Below, piece after piece: positions 47,480 through 60,635 of a stretch of 64,000 bases of DNA. A program made the position numbers and the translations under genes. The stretch is taken from positions 121,037,900 to 121,101,899 of the forward strand of contig NC_090943.1 of NCBI RefSeq assembly GCF_040807025.1. The letters are read 5' to 3'. The notes under the pieces were generated by a model. It did no database searches. It was not told where the DNA came from and worked only from the letters and a program-made list of their open reading frames with translations. The first letter of the stretch is position 1; each line of letters opens with the position of its first letter. Source of the stretch: Struthio camelus. Its lineage: Eukaryota > Chordata > Aves > Struthioniformes > Struthionidae.

Positions 47480-50203
47480 TCTCTTTCCTTGTGTTTGGGT
47501 GCACTTCTTCATTCTTGCTGCTCCATTTTATTCATGATAGAGTTTCTAAGCTGCAGGTCAGCTTTTTCAACTGGTGAGATATCGGTCCTCTTTTATGTGC
47601 CTGTCCTTTCGGTGTAAACAAGCAAAGCTTCTCCAACTCCACCGATCACAAGGCTGTAAACAAAGCATAGCACAAATTTAGCATCAGGCAATGCCTCCAC
47701 TTGATAAAATACCAAACAGCACAACATCAAGAGAAAGGTATTACTTTGTCTAAACACATTTCATCCTAGTGACACTACCCCAGGTGATTTTTTCATTCAT
47801 TTTGCTAAAGAAATGGCTGAAACTAGAAATGTCTTATCCTACAGATCTCAGAATCTTACCCTTCCTGTACTTTAGGTCTGATGGTACACAAATGAAAGTA
47901 CATAGGCAGAGATCTACCTAGGAAAAATTGCATTCAGATGTGAAAACAGCTGCACACTTGAAAAAAGCCAAGAAAAGGAAAGAAAAGAAGGAGAGTTTGA
48001 AGCTCATTAGGCTATTAATGATTCCCCTTTGCAATTCCTGCTTGTATTCTAGCCTGAAAACCTGCTACCTGACAAGTCAGGAGGGAGACATAAGCCTACG
48101 TTTTGGGGACTGAGAAAAATCAAGAAAAAAAAATTTGTTTTGGGAAGATCCCACTGGCTTAGCCAGGCCAGTGCAAATTCCTCTATCTACTGCTTTTTGT
48201 GGCGAATCCAGCGGAACAGAACTGCCAGAGCCAAAACGGCACACGTGCTCAAGAACTTCCTCAGTTCTGCTGCTCACAGCACAGTGGTGGCACTAACACT
48301 TTTTTCCTAGACTTGGGCTAGAAGTAGGGCTCCAAATAAGGATGAAAGGTTTTACAAACAAAAGATAATTCACTGGAATAAGTTATTTGTGCAATAGCTA
48401 ATAATCCCCAGATCTCCTCTGCTATCATATTCAAGAGGATATGGTAGGACTCAGACTCTTCTACTCTTTCGCAATAGCGTAAAGCTAAGTGTACTGACCT
48501 TTCATCTTAGCCTCACAGCTTAGTTAGCTTATGAAGCAGAAAAGCTACTTAATGAACTTTATAAACAAAACAAACTTTTCTAAGTTCATAGGGTTTTTTT
48601 TTTTCCTTGGCAAAAAAAAAAAAAACCCCGACACGTAAAGCCAATGGCTGTCTGGACTTTAATAGCATTACGTTTACTTAATTCTTAGCTTCAGTGAATT
48701 GTTCTAAAAAAATCACATAACTCCCCTTATTCCTGAAATGAAATAACATTATATAACAAAAAATACAGTATTTTCCAATAATACAGCAAAAAGACCTGGA
48801 GTCCAGGGAGACAGTCGCTGGTGCTAGGGAGATAAGAGATATTCAGCTGTGCAATATCTACCTTTGGGTGTGGAATTACCAACGAAGAGTAAATGGCTGC
48901 TAAGGATGAAAGATTTTCAAAAAGATCTAAAGCACAGGAGTCTGTTCGCCTCTAATCACTAACAATCTCAAAGCACTTTTCTCGGGAGAGGGTTTAACTT
49001 TTGTGTCTCGCCCAGATTTCACCTCCAGTTACAAACATTCCCTCTGCATTAATTCCTTCTGAAGCTATGATCAGATAATGTATACTTGTTTATCCTAGGG
49101 GAAAATCACAACGAATATAAAAAGGACTAAACCCAACAGATTCTTAGAAATGTCTCAAATTTTTTCTTTTTGATTGTTACTTTCTATGGAAGTGTTGTTT
49201 TCTACAAAACTTTTAACTGAAATTTAACAAAGAATCCTATCTCTGCTACAACATTCTAAAAGTTAGACTGGCAGTTCTGTACAAAAGATATTAAACTGTA
49301 CGGCACCGTTCTGTAAAAGGGCATTGGCATCTAAATTATTCTTTAATATCTTATGTTCTACTTTAGGCAAAATAAGAATCCCCTTTTGAAAGATCTGAAG
49401 TCTCAGGTGTCCACATGCCCAATGCAATCCGTGTTCACCAGATTACTGGGCCAACAGAAGCAATCACTGTAACTTGAAGATGGAGCAGAAACGCAAGCCC
49501 TTGCTTACATTCAATTTACCATATACAAATCCTCTGGTTTCTGTTTATTATGGGGTGACAGCTAACTGCACTTGCCCATCACACAGAAATTAACATATGA
49601 TATAACGTTCTACACTAACGCTGGAGCAACACCAAAAAACTCACTGGTTTACAATGTTATGAGTACTTTGCAGCTGCTATCATCTAACAAACTATTTCCA
49701 GAGCTTTGCTGATAGCTCAGACACTGCTGATACATGTAACTCAGGAAATAAATACAAGAAATGGTTATCTTTTTGATTGTAACAATCAAAAACATAAAGG
49801 CAGCCTAAGGGCCAGAGTAAAGTTTCTTGTAACAGTGTGCATGCGTTCATTATTTATATCACTGTCAGTTCACATAGGATATGTAGTACGTGTGTAACTG
49901 TATGGCTCCATGTATTCACATTCACAGTGGTACACATGATTTTTCTTAGTATACATGTCAGTAAATGTGTATATATTATAAAATTCTACTCTAGGATGCA
50001 TACAACAGACCTGCACAAACACATGTAAAATATGGTGAGGCACAGCAAGTTAAGGGCCTGGACTGGGAGTGTTGTAGGTGTATCGATATTGGTTTGGCCT
50101 CCTATACATACAGGCCACAGAAATGTATTCCTAGAGCTAAAGGAAAACACATGGTTTATTTGAGCATTTGAGACTACATATGCATAACATGTATATATGG
50201 ATG

Positions 50204-50224
50204 CGCACACACACACATATATAC
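50204..50224 (+). repeat. (AC)n followed by TATATA
   Basis: An alternating purine-pyrimidine stretch with CG, AC and AT dinucleotides. Confidence 0.8.
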
Positions 50225-52718
50225 ATGGGGCTAGTTTAAATTGAGACTCTGCTTTCTGTAACTTCTTTAACTTCCAAGCAGCAGCTGAAGAAAAGGTAAG
50301 AGCAGAAGTCACTTGGGAAAACAGAGCAGAATATAAATGGCAGAATTTTAAACCCATTTCATTATGCTTCCAAACACTCCTGGTACATCCAAAATACATA
50401 GTTTCAACTGTAATGGTTGCATGGTGGCAGAGGTAATATAATATATCTTTGCCTTTCCATTCCCAAGGTCACATTTCACAGCGATTCTCTGCTTCTGGGT
50501 GATTAAGGCACAAATACCTTAAGATAACCATGAAAATATCAAATACAGGAAGGAAATGTGTGCTTTTCACCTCTGAAATTCCTTGAGACAATGAAGAAAA
50601 GTCAAATTCAATACAAACTGGATTATATGTGGAAAGATGGTACAGAGGACATACACGTGCAGTCATTTACCATACAAAATGCAAATGGTGCACTGAAACC
50701 AAAATTTTCCTGATAAGCAGAATGAGTTTTGGAGAACATTTCCAGGACTGTCAAAGTAAACTGAGAATATACATTCACAGATTATAGGCTGGAATTAAGT
50801 GTCAGAAGCAGCTTTTACAGACTAGGTCTGTAAATCATACCATCTACCAATCTGTAAATGAATCATTTAAAGACAACGACTCTATTGGGATGTGTAGTCT
50901 TCCATGTTTTTTTTCTCACCGCTCTCACTGATTTAAGGGAAGGAGTCAGGTGCCTGTATGCTTTTATCAATGTTAGCTTTAGCAATACAGTCTTTTTAGC
51001 ATTAGTAACACAGAGAAAAGCATGTTTCAAATGACTGAAAACTAGCATACGTGCTATCAGACCAGAGATTTAGAAACATCTCTAGGAGATGATCAGAAAC
51101 AAAACTGGAGCTAGAGGCACAGTAACTTAGGGTCCTGATACCATTCTAAATATCACACCTGGAAGAAGAATATGCTAAATCCACTTAGTTCAGAGCTGAA
51201 TCTTCAGAGTGGCAATCAGACTGGGAAGAAAAAAGGAAGCCTAAAGCTTTCCAAAAGCAAACAGATTTTTAATTCCAATAACAAATCTAGCCTGAGAAAT
51301 AACACACTTCATCCTTTTTTAGTTATTTGCATGACAAACATCTGGGAGCATCAGCCATGCACTGGAATTCCCTTTTGCTGGGTGCTGTACAAGCACAGAC
51401 CAAAACCATTATCTTTGACCAAAGGAGTTTGCAACCTAAACATGTATATCACTTCCTAAAAATTTCAAGTTAAGTGACTCATAATATGTTAGGGCACATG
51501 TTACAAAAGCCAAACAGAGCTTTGGAAAGAGTTAAATATTATTTCATTTTCCTACTTGTATTAATGTATTCATAGTATACACTCTGTTAGGGACTATTCA
51601 GAAACTTGAAAGTACTCTACCGGTTAGAACAATGCTGTTGCAAAACCATGACTCCAATGTTTTACTTCCAGCTCCACCACTAATTTATAGTCTGATTTTG
51701 AATGGGTCATAGGTTTGCTTATTGCATGCATTTATCTAGCTGTAAAATCTGCTGAGCGAATTGTGGTGAGGCTTAACGTCCAAAAATGTCCTCCCACGTG
51801 TCCCTCCATGTTCTCCCACAAAGGTGGAAGAAACTCTGTTCCGTTTGTACTATTATACTGCATCCATCATTGCACGCCTGGTCCTCCTTGCAGGTAAAAT
51901 GTTACTCACACTAATAGCAATTGTCATTTAAAAAGTATTTCACATAAAGCACTGCATGGAAATTCATGTTTACCATTAAGGAAAAAGCTCACGTAGGCAC
52001 TTACCAAGAAATTGTTAGTACATTGGCAGTCATGACAAAGAAGAATGGCGATAAACTTGCAGTGATAACCTATACAATTGAAAAGGAAAAAACCTTGTGA
52101 TATCACAAGAGAAAACGGAAATATTTTTGTTGAAATTACACTTCCACACATTGCAGTCACATTTTGTCTTTTTTTTATTTTTAACCCTTAGATTCAGTAC
52201 CTAAAATGGTCAATGGACTGGAGAAACCCAGTGAGACAAACATAATGCTGAACATGAAAGTACCGCTCCTGCCCAACTTCCTTGCCCTACATAAGTATAG
52301 AGAAATACAAGCACTTCCATTTTCCTCTGGTCAGTAGGAGGCAGGCCAGGAACTGTAGAAAAAGACCCAACACACAGGGAAGCAATAGTTGTACAGTCAG
52401 CAGCAGGGACTTGCAATGTAGGAACCACTACAAAAGCATGTAGGCTGCTCCTTAGGCTTCTTCAGTAAAGACAACCGTATGCCTGTCACACGTTGCAATT
52501 ATATTTTTACTGCCCTGGGATATGGCAGGGGCAGGGCGGGGAACCCGAGCAGAAAGTCCCTTATTAGCCAACCCAGATAGTTTAGCCAAGAAATCTACTT
52601 GCTTTTCTTTGCTGATAGCAAACTGGACTGGTGAGACCAGTCAGGCCTTGGCCTTGAAAAACTTGTATTTCAAAGGAGAATGACAGCTTGGTGTGTGTTG
52701 GTGGATGTAGAGAAGATT

Positions 52719-52741
52719 AAAAAAAAAAAAAAAAAAAAAAA
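52719..52741 (+). repeat. A23 homopolymer
   Basis: The longest A-run in the window. I see no retrocopy upstream of it, so it is treated as a simple repeat. Confidence 0.9.
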
Positions 52742-54215
52742 GGAAAACTGTATGAGGTAAATAAAAATAATGCAATTTTGATATGTTTATATTTCAAATC
52801 TGTCATTACACCAAGGTGTCCTCAGAATGGCTCAGAGAAGACGGTGGTGAATAACTTCATATCTTCATAGCACTGACCCAAGAAATAGCTGAAAACAGCT
52901 AGTTCCTGACATACAATGTTTTGTAATACATCCCTGCTTCAACAGCTATGGAGCTACCACATCTGCACTCTGCACTCAGTTTTGAACATTTTTGTTGCCA
53001 GATGGATAATGTAAAATGGAAGGAGTTCTGAGAACAGTGACAGAGTCATTAGATGGAGGGATTCATTTTCAGTCAACAGCTAGGATAAGCAACGCCTGTG
53101 GGAAAGGAAGACATGGCAGTGACTTACAAATGCTTGGGAAATACATGCTTTGAGGAATGAAACAAACTGTTTAGGATAACACAAAACTGCCTAAGAAAAA
53201 AAGATGAAATTAAGAAACAAAACATCTAAATAATTATCAGGAAGGATTTCCTAATAGTTGTTTGTCTAGTTGTCTCCCAGGGGAGACAGCAGAAATTTCA
53301 TTACTTAATCCATTAAAGACTTGTTAAAAAACACTAATGCATGTGCAACAGGGAAGCCAACGCCACTTCAGACTAAACTCTGCACACCAGAACTTGGAAT
53401 AACAGTTTGTTGGTCAATACCCATTACATCTATTATGGTTACATTTTAAAAGATAGGGTTCTGAAGCTGTCTTGAGTGTAATCATCACAGGATCAAGAGC
53501 AGCAGCCGATGAGGAAAAGATGGCTGTTCATCATTCATTCAGCCCCAGGCTAACAGTTGGCTGGAGAGGGGAGTAGCTTGCAATAATCTAAAGCTGGCAG
53601 TGAGATCACACAATGGCTGCAAGCACTACACACAAGCTATGGTGCTCCATGGGCACTGCAGAGTTAGAGCCTCTTCTGCCCTCTTTGGGGATGCTCTCTA
53701 GTTCAGGGAGAATCAGATATGCACAGATGGCTTTTTTTCTTCCTAGAGATTACCACACATCATGCCCTGACTGTTCTTCATTTGCCTACAGCACAGGTGC
53801 TTCGCACAGGGAATGAGGCAGGAGTTGGATTTGGTCCAGGAAAGACACTGCAGATCTACTCCATTCCTGCACAGGAATCAAACTGCTGGTATCACAACAG
53901 TCACAGACTGTCCATCCATCTGACTTAAATATTTCTGCAGTGCTTATCATACAACATGAGCAACGCTGAAAAGCTTGAAGAAAACAAGAAAATAACAGAA
54001 AATATAAGTTTCCACTCCAGCAGAAAGTCAGAGATATGTATCAGTACTATTCCTCCATCCTCAGCTGTATGCCAGTAAAACATGCATACAGGCAAACCTT
54101 CAAATAAAAAGATGCACTCAAGAGAGACTGATAGAGGAGAAAGACAAGTCACCAACTGAGAGTTATTCTTCAGAACTCCAGAAGATGATATTGCAACTGC
54201 CTGCATTGAGGGCGG

Positions 54216-54691
54216 AGTACAAGAGAGACAAGGCACTCCTGGAGAGAGTCCAGCGGAGGGCTACCAAGATGATGAAGGGACTGGAGCATCTCTCCTATGA
54301 AGAAAGGAGGAGACAGCTGGGCCTGTTCAGCCTGGAGAGAGAAGACTGAGAGGCGATCTCATCAACGTCTACAAGTATCTGAAGGGGGAGTGTCGAGAGG
54401 ATGGGGCCAGACTCTTCTCCGTGGTGCCCAGCGACAGGACAAGAGGCAACAGGCAGAAACTGAACCACAGGAAGTTCCACCTGAACCTGAGAAAAAACTT
54501 CTTTCCTGTGCGGGTGACTGAGCACTGGCACAGGTTGCCCAGAGAGGTAGTGGAGTCTCCTTCCCTGGAGATATTCAAAACCCGCCTGGATGCGATGCTG
54601 GGCAATGCGCTCTAGAGGACCCTGCTTGAGCAGGGGGCGTGGGACTAGATGATCTCCAGGGGTCCCTTCCAACCTCAACCATTCTGTGATT
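54216..54691 (+). mobile_element. 5'-truncated CR1 fragment (copy B)
   Basis: About 476 bp matching the last 130 or so codons of ORF2 and the 3' UTR of the intact copy, starting abruptly at AGTACAAGAGAG. The reading frame is broken by small indels near 54308 and 54342; an open remnant is readable at 54421-54615. The hairpin is present (54620-54635), and only one ATTCTGTG unit remains at the 3' end. It is visibly more diverged from the intact copy than the one at 58550 is. Confidence 0.95.
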
Positions 54692-57600
54692 AGATTAGAC
54701 TAGATCTTCCCCTTACATACCTTGCAGGAACTACACTAACCTACACAGAACTATTTCTCATTTCCATCAGTGCGAATGATTGTAGCGTTAATTGTACTGA
54801 GCTTACGTTAGGCTAATGCTAGTTTAGTGTGTAAAAACGTATCCGTTACCAAGCGCGCAAACAGGAATTAATAAAGGATGGCAGCCACGATATCTACACA
54901 GCAGTTCTTTTGAGTTGTTCTCCTGAAACAAGCTGTATTTGAGAAGTGACACAAGCCAAAGTTGTGTCAGCCGCTCCATTATGGTCATGTTTATTAGAAA
55001 CTTGAGAAGAGGCCAAGAACAGAGAAACAGGCATTTAAGAGTTCTCTGAGAACAAGCCTTATCAAAAACAATACACCATTCTACTGCAATCATCTCAAAC
55101 CTCTGCAAAAACGCTACTGCAGGCTACAGCCTTTTGGACTATTACTGCAGAACACTTGTATTTTTTAAAAATTATTTAAGACCGTCTCAGTGCCAAAGAG
55201 AAACAAAATGTGGGTTAGAAGAGCACATGGAGTAAGTGGGTGCAAGAAAAGAAACAAATCAAAAGAAAAACATATTGCTAAAATGGCCACCTTCTCTTGT
55301 TTATATAAAAGAGGAACATATTCAAAAATGAAAAACAAATTTTCAGGGAAGTCAACCATATAATTTGTTCCAGGGGAGCAATCTAATATCTAAGGACATA
55401 GATCAGAAGCTGATTTTCCTTTTACTACATTTCAGCATTTACTAAAGTGTTTTAAGTGCACATGTATTTAGATAAAAAGACACCTACACCGATGTTCAGA
55501 ATGTCCTTTAAAAAAAAAAAAACAACAACATGCTAAGCACAGTAACCCCCCTTTCCTCACTTTAAAGGTCACAGTTGTCTGCCCAGGCATTCAGATGCCT
55601 TAGGAAAAGGAATAAGCTTACAAGACAAAGGAAATCAAGTAAAGGGTAAGCTAAAGTTGACGATTTCAAAACCTAATTTGGTGCTGAATCATTAAAAGTA
55701 AAAGATGGACATACAATTTTAATTAGCTCTAACCAGCATGTTTTAAACCAAGTTCCCCAAGATTCTGACCTTCAGTCACTAATTACACCAAATGACTCAG
55801 ACTGGATGGGTGAACCCCAACAGCCTTAGACAAAAGAATAGTTTAATCGTTCTGATTACTTATATGCTTAAAAAAATCTGTGCCCATGCAATACTGCAAA
55901 AGCTATTTTTAAAGACACTTACACTGTGAATATATCTACAAAATTCTGAGACAGCTTACAGTAATTAGGAAAAAAAATCCAGATGTAGCATCATTTAAGA
56001 AAATATTTCCATGTGAGCTGAAGTTGTTGCTGAGAAATCATTTCAAACACCTTCCTTTACAAAGCATACATCAGCAAGTAGTTAAGGGAAATAACTTTAT
56101 CCTTGTGACAGATGCCTTCATCTGGGATCAGGTCTGGGAATTAAAAAAAAAAAAAGAGTTTGCTGATCTCTGACCCAGCTTGCAGAAACTCATTAACCTG
56201 TCCTGACTTACCTTAGATGAAACAGCTTCCATAGTATAGCAGGTAACCTGCCTGAGCTAGGACTGCAAATTGCAATGGGAAGATGAAAGAAGTTTAGAGA
56301 AGCGATTACCTCAAGCACAGGGAGAATGTTGTACGATTGCTAGAGCAAAGACTGGGCCTGTACAGTTAGATAATGAAACGAAACAAGGGACTTCTTTACA
56401 CGGATATTCTAGTGTAGGGAGAGAACAAGAGCCAGAAAATAGTGGGCAGTACAGCCCTATGGCTTAGTTATGCCACAGAGGAGTGGCTTAAAATAGCAAA
56501 CCTTTCATACTAGAAGTGGGATTGGACCCACCTAGAAAAGATGACAGAGCAGAGAAATACAGATTCACTGATCACCTTACTTGTCGCTCCCTCCTTACAG
56601 AGCGAAACAAAGCCTGTGAGATCTCTGTTCCAGTCTCTGACTAGGAATGACATGTTTTGAGGAGGTTCAGCAACTGATCATTGTAAAGAGTGAAATGAAA
56701 GAAGGGGGGCTGAACCGATTGTACATAATGGCTATGGACATACAACAGCTGTAACGTCTGTACACCAGAGAAATCAGGACCATCAAGAATAAACTCACCA
56801 GGAGCTAATAACACTTGAAATCACTTAGGAGGAATAAAGTTTGTCTTTATTTCCTCTGCAGTGCAATAGGCATATTCTGCCTGCCTGAAAGGTTGAGCTT
56901 TGGGTAGGTAAGTGGACAGTAACCACTGGCACACCACAGTCTGGCAAAGCAGAGTAATGTGAGGATCTAGAATATTAACCCATAGGAAGCAGAACAGCCA
57001 TAGGTTTCAAACTTTTTGGTTAGGAGAGATTCCCAGATTCAATTCCCCACCAAAAAGGGTGCAAATTTAGGGCACTTCCATCATTCAAGGAACCAAAGAC
57101 AGGCCCAGAAGCCACATAACATTCCACAAACTGTTTACATCATTTTTTCATTCAAACTGCAGTGAAGGACACCACAGTGCCTAAGTTTGCAATCCAAGGA
57201 GAAGCTGGGAGTCAATTCCACAGGTGCAGAGTTCACTCTGCATCAAGCTGAACTACTGGCAGCAAGAACAGTTATACTGTCCTTGAAGAGCTAGACATCA
57301 GGCTAAGGTTCATAAAGCACAAACAGCCTCACGTGTGGAAACACTTGTTGCACTGTAGGGGCAAATCCAGCACGTAAAGTCAACCTTGCACACGAAAAAA
57401 GGAGGTACAAGAAAGAATGTGCTCTCATACACCTATATTTGTAAATTTGCTTCACGGATCTATGAGCACAGGGAAGCATTGTTGCCACAAGCTTTAAAGA
57501 GACCCCAAGGAACTTTGATAGATATGCCACTACACCACCCATGATGTGAATGACCCCCTCTTTATCCCAATCACGTTATGGCTAGATGAGAAAAGAAGCT

Positions 57601-58549
57601 CTCAATGGAGAGACAAATTTATTTCATACAAGGTATTTCCGACCCAAAAAAAAAAAAAAGCGAGGGAGCACACGCTGTTAACAGTTCAAGCAACAGAAGG
57701 AGGAGTGCTCAGAGGACAAAGAAAAATGCTAGGTTGTGAGTGGTGTCTGTTCTGGAAGAGAAGACAGATGTTCTGCAACAGGGAAAAGGGATGGTAAGGA
57801 AGAGAAGCAAAGCAATATCGTAGGGTCAAGCAGAGGTATATTTATAAACTGATAGGTACCAAGAGAGCTATGCATAGCTATGCTTACATTTCACATTCTC
57901 TTTCCTGACACGAGCCCTATGCACCAACTGTCTAACCAAAGTTGTCACCAGCCTAGCAGAAAGGCTTCAGGCATGTCCATTTATACTAGAGTCACTTGAG
58001 CCTAGAAGGGTCTCCCTCTTTGCTACCTCCAGAGTGTGAAGCCTGTGTCAGGTCACGGGCAATCTGCTAGGACCTCTTTGTGCAGGAGTTAAGCTGATGT
58101 TATGGTCAAGGCAAATGGTTCATGAGCTTCCTGAAGAAGCTGGATGAGACTCAGGAGGAACTGAGAACGCAACTGAAATCCCAAATGACACCACAGTCAC
58201 GGTCATCTCCATAAAAGACATGGAAATGATACACACAATCAGTGCTTCTGGCGTTAGTGTGCACAAACTTGGTGACACTTTGGAATACGATAGACACTTT
58301 TTTTATTCTGATAACCCTGCTCTCCTTCCAGCGGAAACTCTATGGATATGCATGTTCCACTGATGGGCCTGACATAACCGAGTCTGCCCTTCCTCCAGAA
58401 AGTTTCAGTGCTCTCCTAGACATCTTTAGCCACAACCAATCAGGGATGGATGAGCCAGTATACAGACTTCTACACTCCCACTGTAGTGATGGCTGCAATG
58501 GACTTGCCAATACTGAAGCCTCTGGCCCTAGATCTGTACAAACGTGATA
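54692..58549. other. No gene recognised
   Basis: About 3.9 kb between two CR1 copies. There are A-runs at about 55509, 56142 and 57646. An open frame at 58242-58547 carries an internal acceptor-like CCTTCCAG but resembles nothing I know. Confidence 0.5.
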
Positions 58550-60635
58550 TCACAGAATCACAGAATCGTTTAGGTTGGAAGGGACCTCTGGAGATCATCT
58601 AGTCCAACCTCCCTGCTCAAGCAGGGTCCTCTAGAGCATATTGCCCAGGATCACATCCAGACGGCTTTTGAATATCTCCAGGGAAGGAGACTCCACAGCC
58701 TCTCTGGGCAACCTGTTCCAACGCTCTGTCACCCTCACAGTGAAGAAGTTTTTTCTCAGGTTCAGATGGAACTTCCTGTGGTTCAGTTTGTGCCCGTTGC
58801 CTCTTGTCCTGTTGCTGGGCACCACGGAGAAGAGGCTGGCCTCATCCTCTTGACACTCCCCCTTCAGATACTTGTACACGTTGATGAGATCCTCTCTCAA
58901 TCTTCTCTTCTCCAGGCTGAACAGGCCCAGCTCTTGCAGTCTTTCTTCCTAGGAGAGGTGCTCCAGCCCTCTAATCATCTTGGTAGCCCTCCGCTGGACT
59001 CTCTCCAGGAGTGCCATGTCTCTCTTGTACTGGGGAGCCCAGAACTGGACACAGTACTCCAGGTGAGGCCTCCCCAGGGCTGAGTAGAGGGGCAGCATCA
59101 CCTCCCTCGACCTGCTGGCAACACTCTGCCTAATGCACCCCAGGAGACCATTGGCCTTCTTGGCCACAGGGGCACACTGCTGGCTCATGTTTAACTTGTT
59201 GTCCACCAGCACTCCCAGGTCCTTCTCTGCAGAGCTACTTTCCAACAGGTCAGTCCCCAGCCTGTACTGGTGCATGGGATTATTCCTGCCTAGGTGCAGG
59301 ACCTTGCACTTGCCTTTCTTGAACTTCATGTGGTTCCTCTCCGCCCACCTCTCCAGCCTGTCCAGGTCCCTCTGAATGGCAGCACAGTCTTCTGGCGCAT
59401 CAGCCTCTCCCCCCAGTTCTGTATCAGCAAACTTGCTGAGGGTGCACTCTGTCCCTTCCTCCAGGTCATTGATGAATATATTGAACAAGACTGGGCCCAG
59501 GACTGACCCCTGGGGGACACCACTAGCCACAGGCCTCCAACTCGACTCTGCGCCATTCACCACAACCCTCTGAGCTCGGCCATCCAGCCAGTTCTCAAGC
59601 CACCTCACCGTCCACTCATTTAGCCCACACTTCCTGAGCTTACCTAGGAGGATGTGATGGGAGACAGGGTCAAAAGCCTTGCTGAAGTCCAGAAAGACAA
59701 CACCCACTGCTCTGCCCTCATCTACCCAGCCAGTCATTCTGTCATAGAAGGCTATCAGATTGGTCAAGCATGATTTCCCTTTGGTGAATCCATGCTGACT
59801 ACTCCTGATCACCTTCTTGTCCTCCAGATGCTTAGAGATGACCTCCAGGAGGAGCTGTTCCATCACCTTTCCAGGGATGGAGGTGAGGCTGACAGGCCTG
59901 TAGTTTCCTGGCTCCTCCTTCTTGCCCTTTTGGAAGACTGGCGTGACATTGGCTTTCTTCCAGTCCTCAGGCACCTCTCCTGATCTCCAGGACCTTTCAA
60001 AGAGGATGGAGAGTGGCCTAGCGATAACATCCGCCAGCTCCCTCAGCACTCGTGGGTGCATCCCATCGGGGCCCATGGATTTGTGGATGTCAAGTTTGGA
60101 CAAAAGATCTCTAACCTGATCCTCCTCCACCAAGGGAGAGTCTTCCTTTCTCCAGCCTTCCTCTCTTGCCTCCAAGGTCTGGAATTCCTCAGGACTGGCC
60201 TTAGCAGTGAAGACGGAAGCAAAGAAGGCATTCAATAACTCTGCCTTCTCTGTATCCTTTGTCACCAGGGCACCTGCCCCATTCAGCAGCGGGCCCACGT
60301 TTTCCCTAGTCTTCCCTTTTGCTATTGATGTATTTGAAGAAGGCCTTCTTGTTGTCCTTGACATCCCTTGCCAGATTTAATTCCAACTGGGCCTTAGCCT
60401 TCCTTGTCGCATCCCTGCACGCTCTGACAACGTCCCTGTATTCCTCCCAAGTGGCCTGTCCCCTTTTCCACATTCTGTACACTTCCTTCTTCTGCTGGAG
60501 TTTTGCCAGGAGTTCCTTGCTCATCCATGAGCAGGTCTCCTGCCCGCTTTGCTGGACTTCTTCCTCAGAGGGATGCACTGATCCTGAGCCTGGAGGAAGT
60601 GACGCTTGAATATTAACCAGCTTTCTTGGACCCCT
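58550..60635 (-). mobile_element. 5'-truncated CR1 LINE (copy C), young
   Basis: A 2.09-kb CR1 in minus orientation covering ORF2 from about residue 310 to the 3' end. Terminal CACAGAAT units lie at 58551-58566 and the hairpin at 58611-58626. In a compared stretch of about 240 bp (59613-59880 against 23101-23345) I count only about five or six differences, so it is the same subfamily as the intact copy. On the 5' side (right) homology stops after GGACCCCT at 60634-60635. No clear target duplication is seen. Confidence 0.95.
58631..60634 (-). pseudogene. Broken CR1 ORF2 (reverse transcriptase part)
   Basis: The frame equivalent to residues 310-977 of the intact ORF2 is interrupted at least three times. 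There is a 2-base insertion near 60530 (CTGCTCATGG versus CTGCATGG), a 1-base insertion near 60316 (extra G in AAAAGGG), and a TAG nonsense codon at about 58949-58951, just after GLEHLS. A 3-base deletion at about 59425 also changes the catalytic FADD to FADT, removing the second metal-binding Asp. This copy is therefore dead for reverse transcription even where the frame is open (58949-60310). Confidence 0.93.

Larger units (their letters stand above)
42806..54215. other. No gene recognised; simple repeats only
   Basis: About 11.4 kb of A/C-rich + strand sequence. I see a minisatellite-like repeat with a perfect hairpin (46560-46637), G-runs (47464-47479), an A23 run (52719-52741) and (AC) at 50204-50217, but no exon that can be defended. 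Confidence 0.5.

Noticed and set aside
58242..58547. 101-codon + strand frame with an internal CCTTCCAG acceptor-like site
   Set aside because: No recognisable family, no donor, and it sits directly against the CR1 copy; treated as chance.
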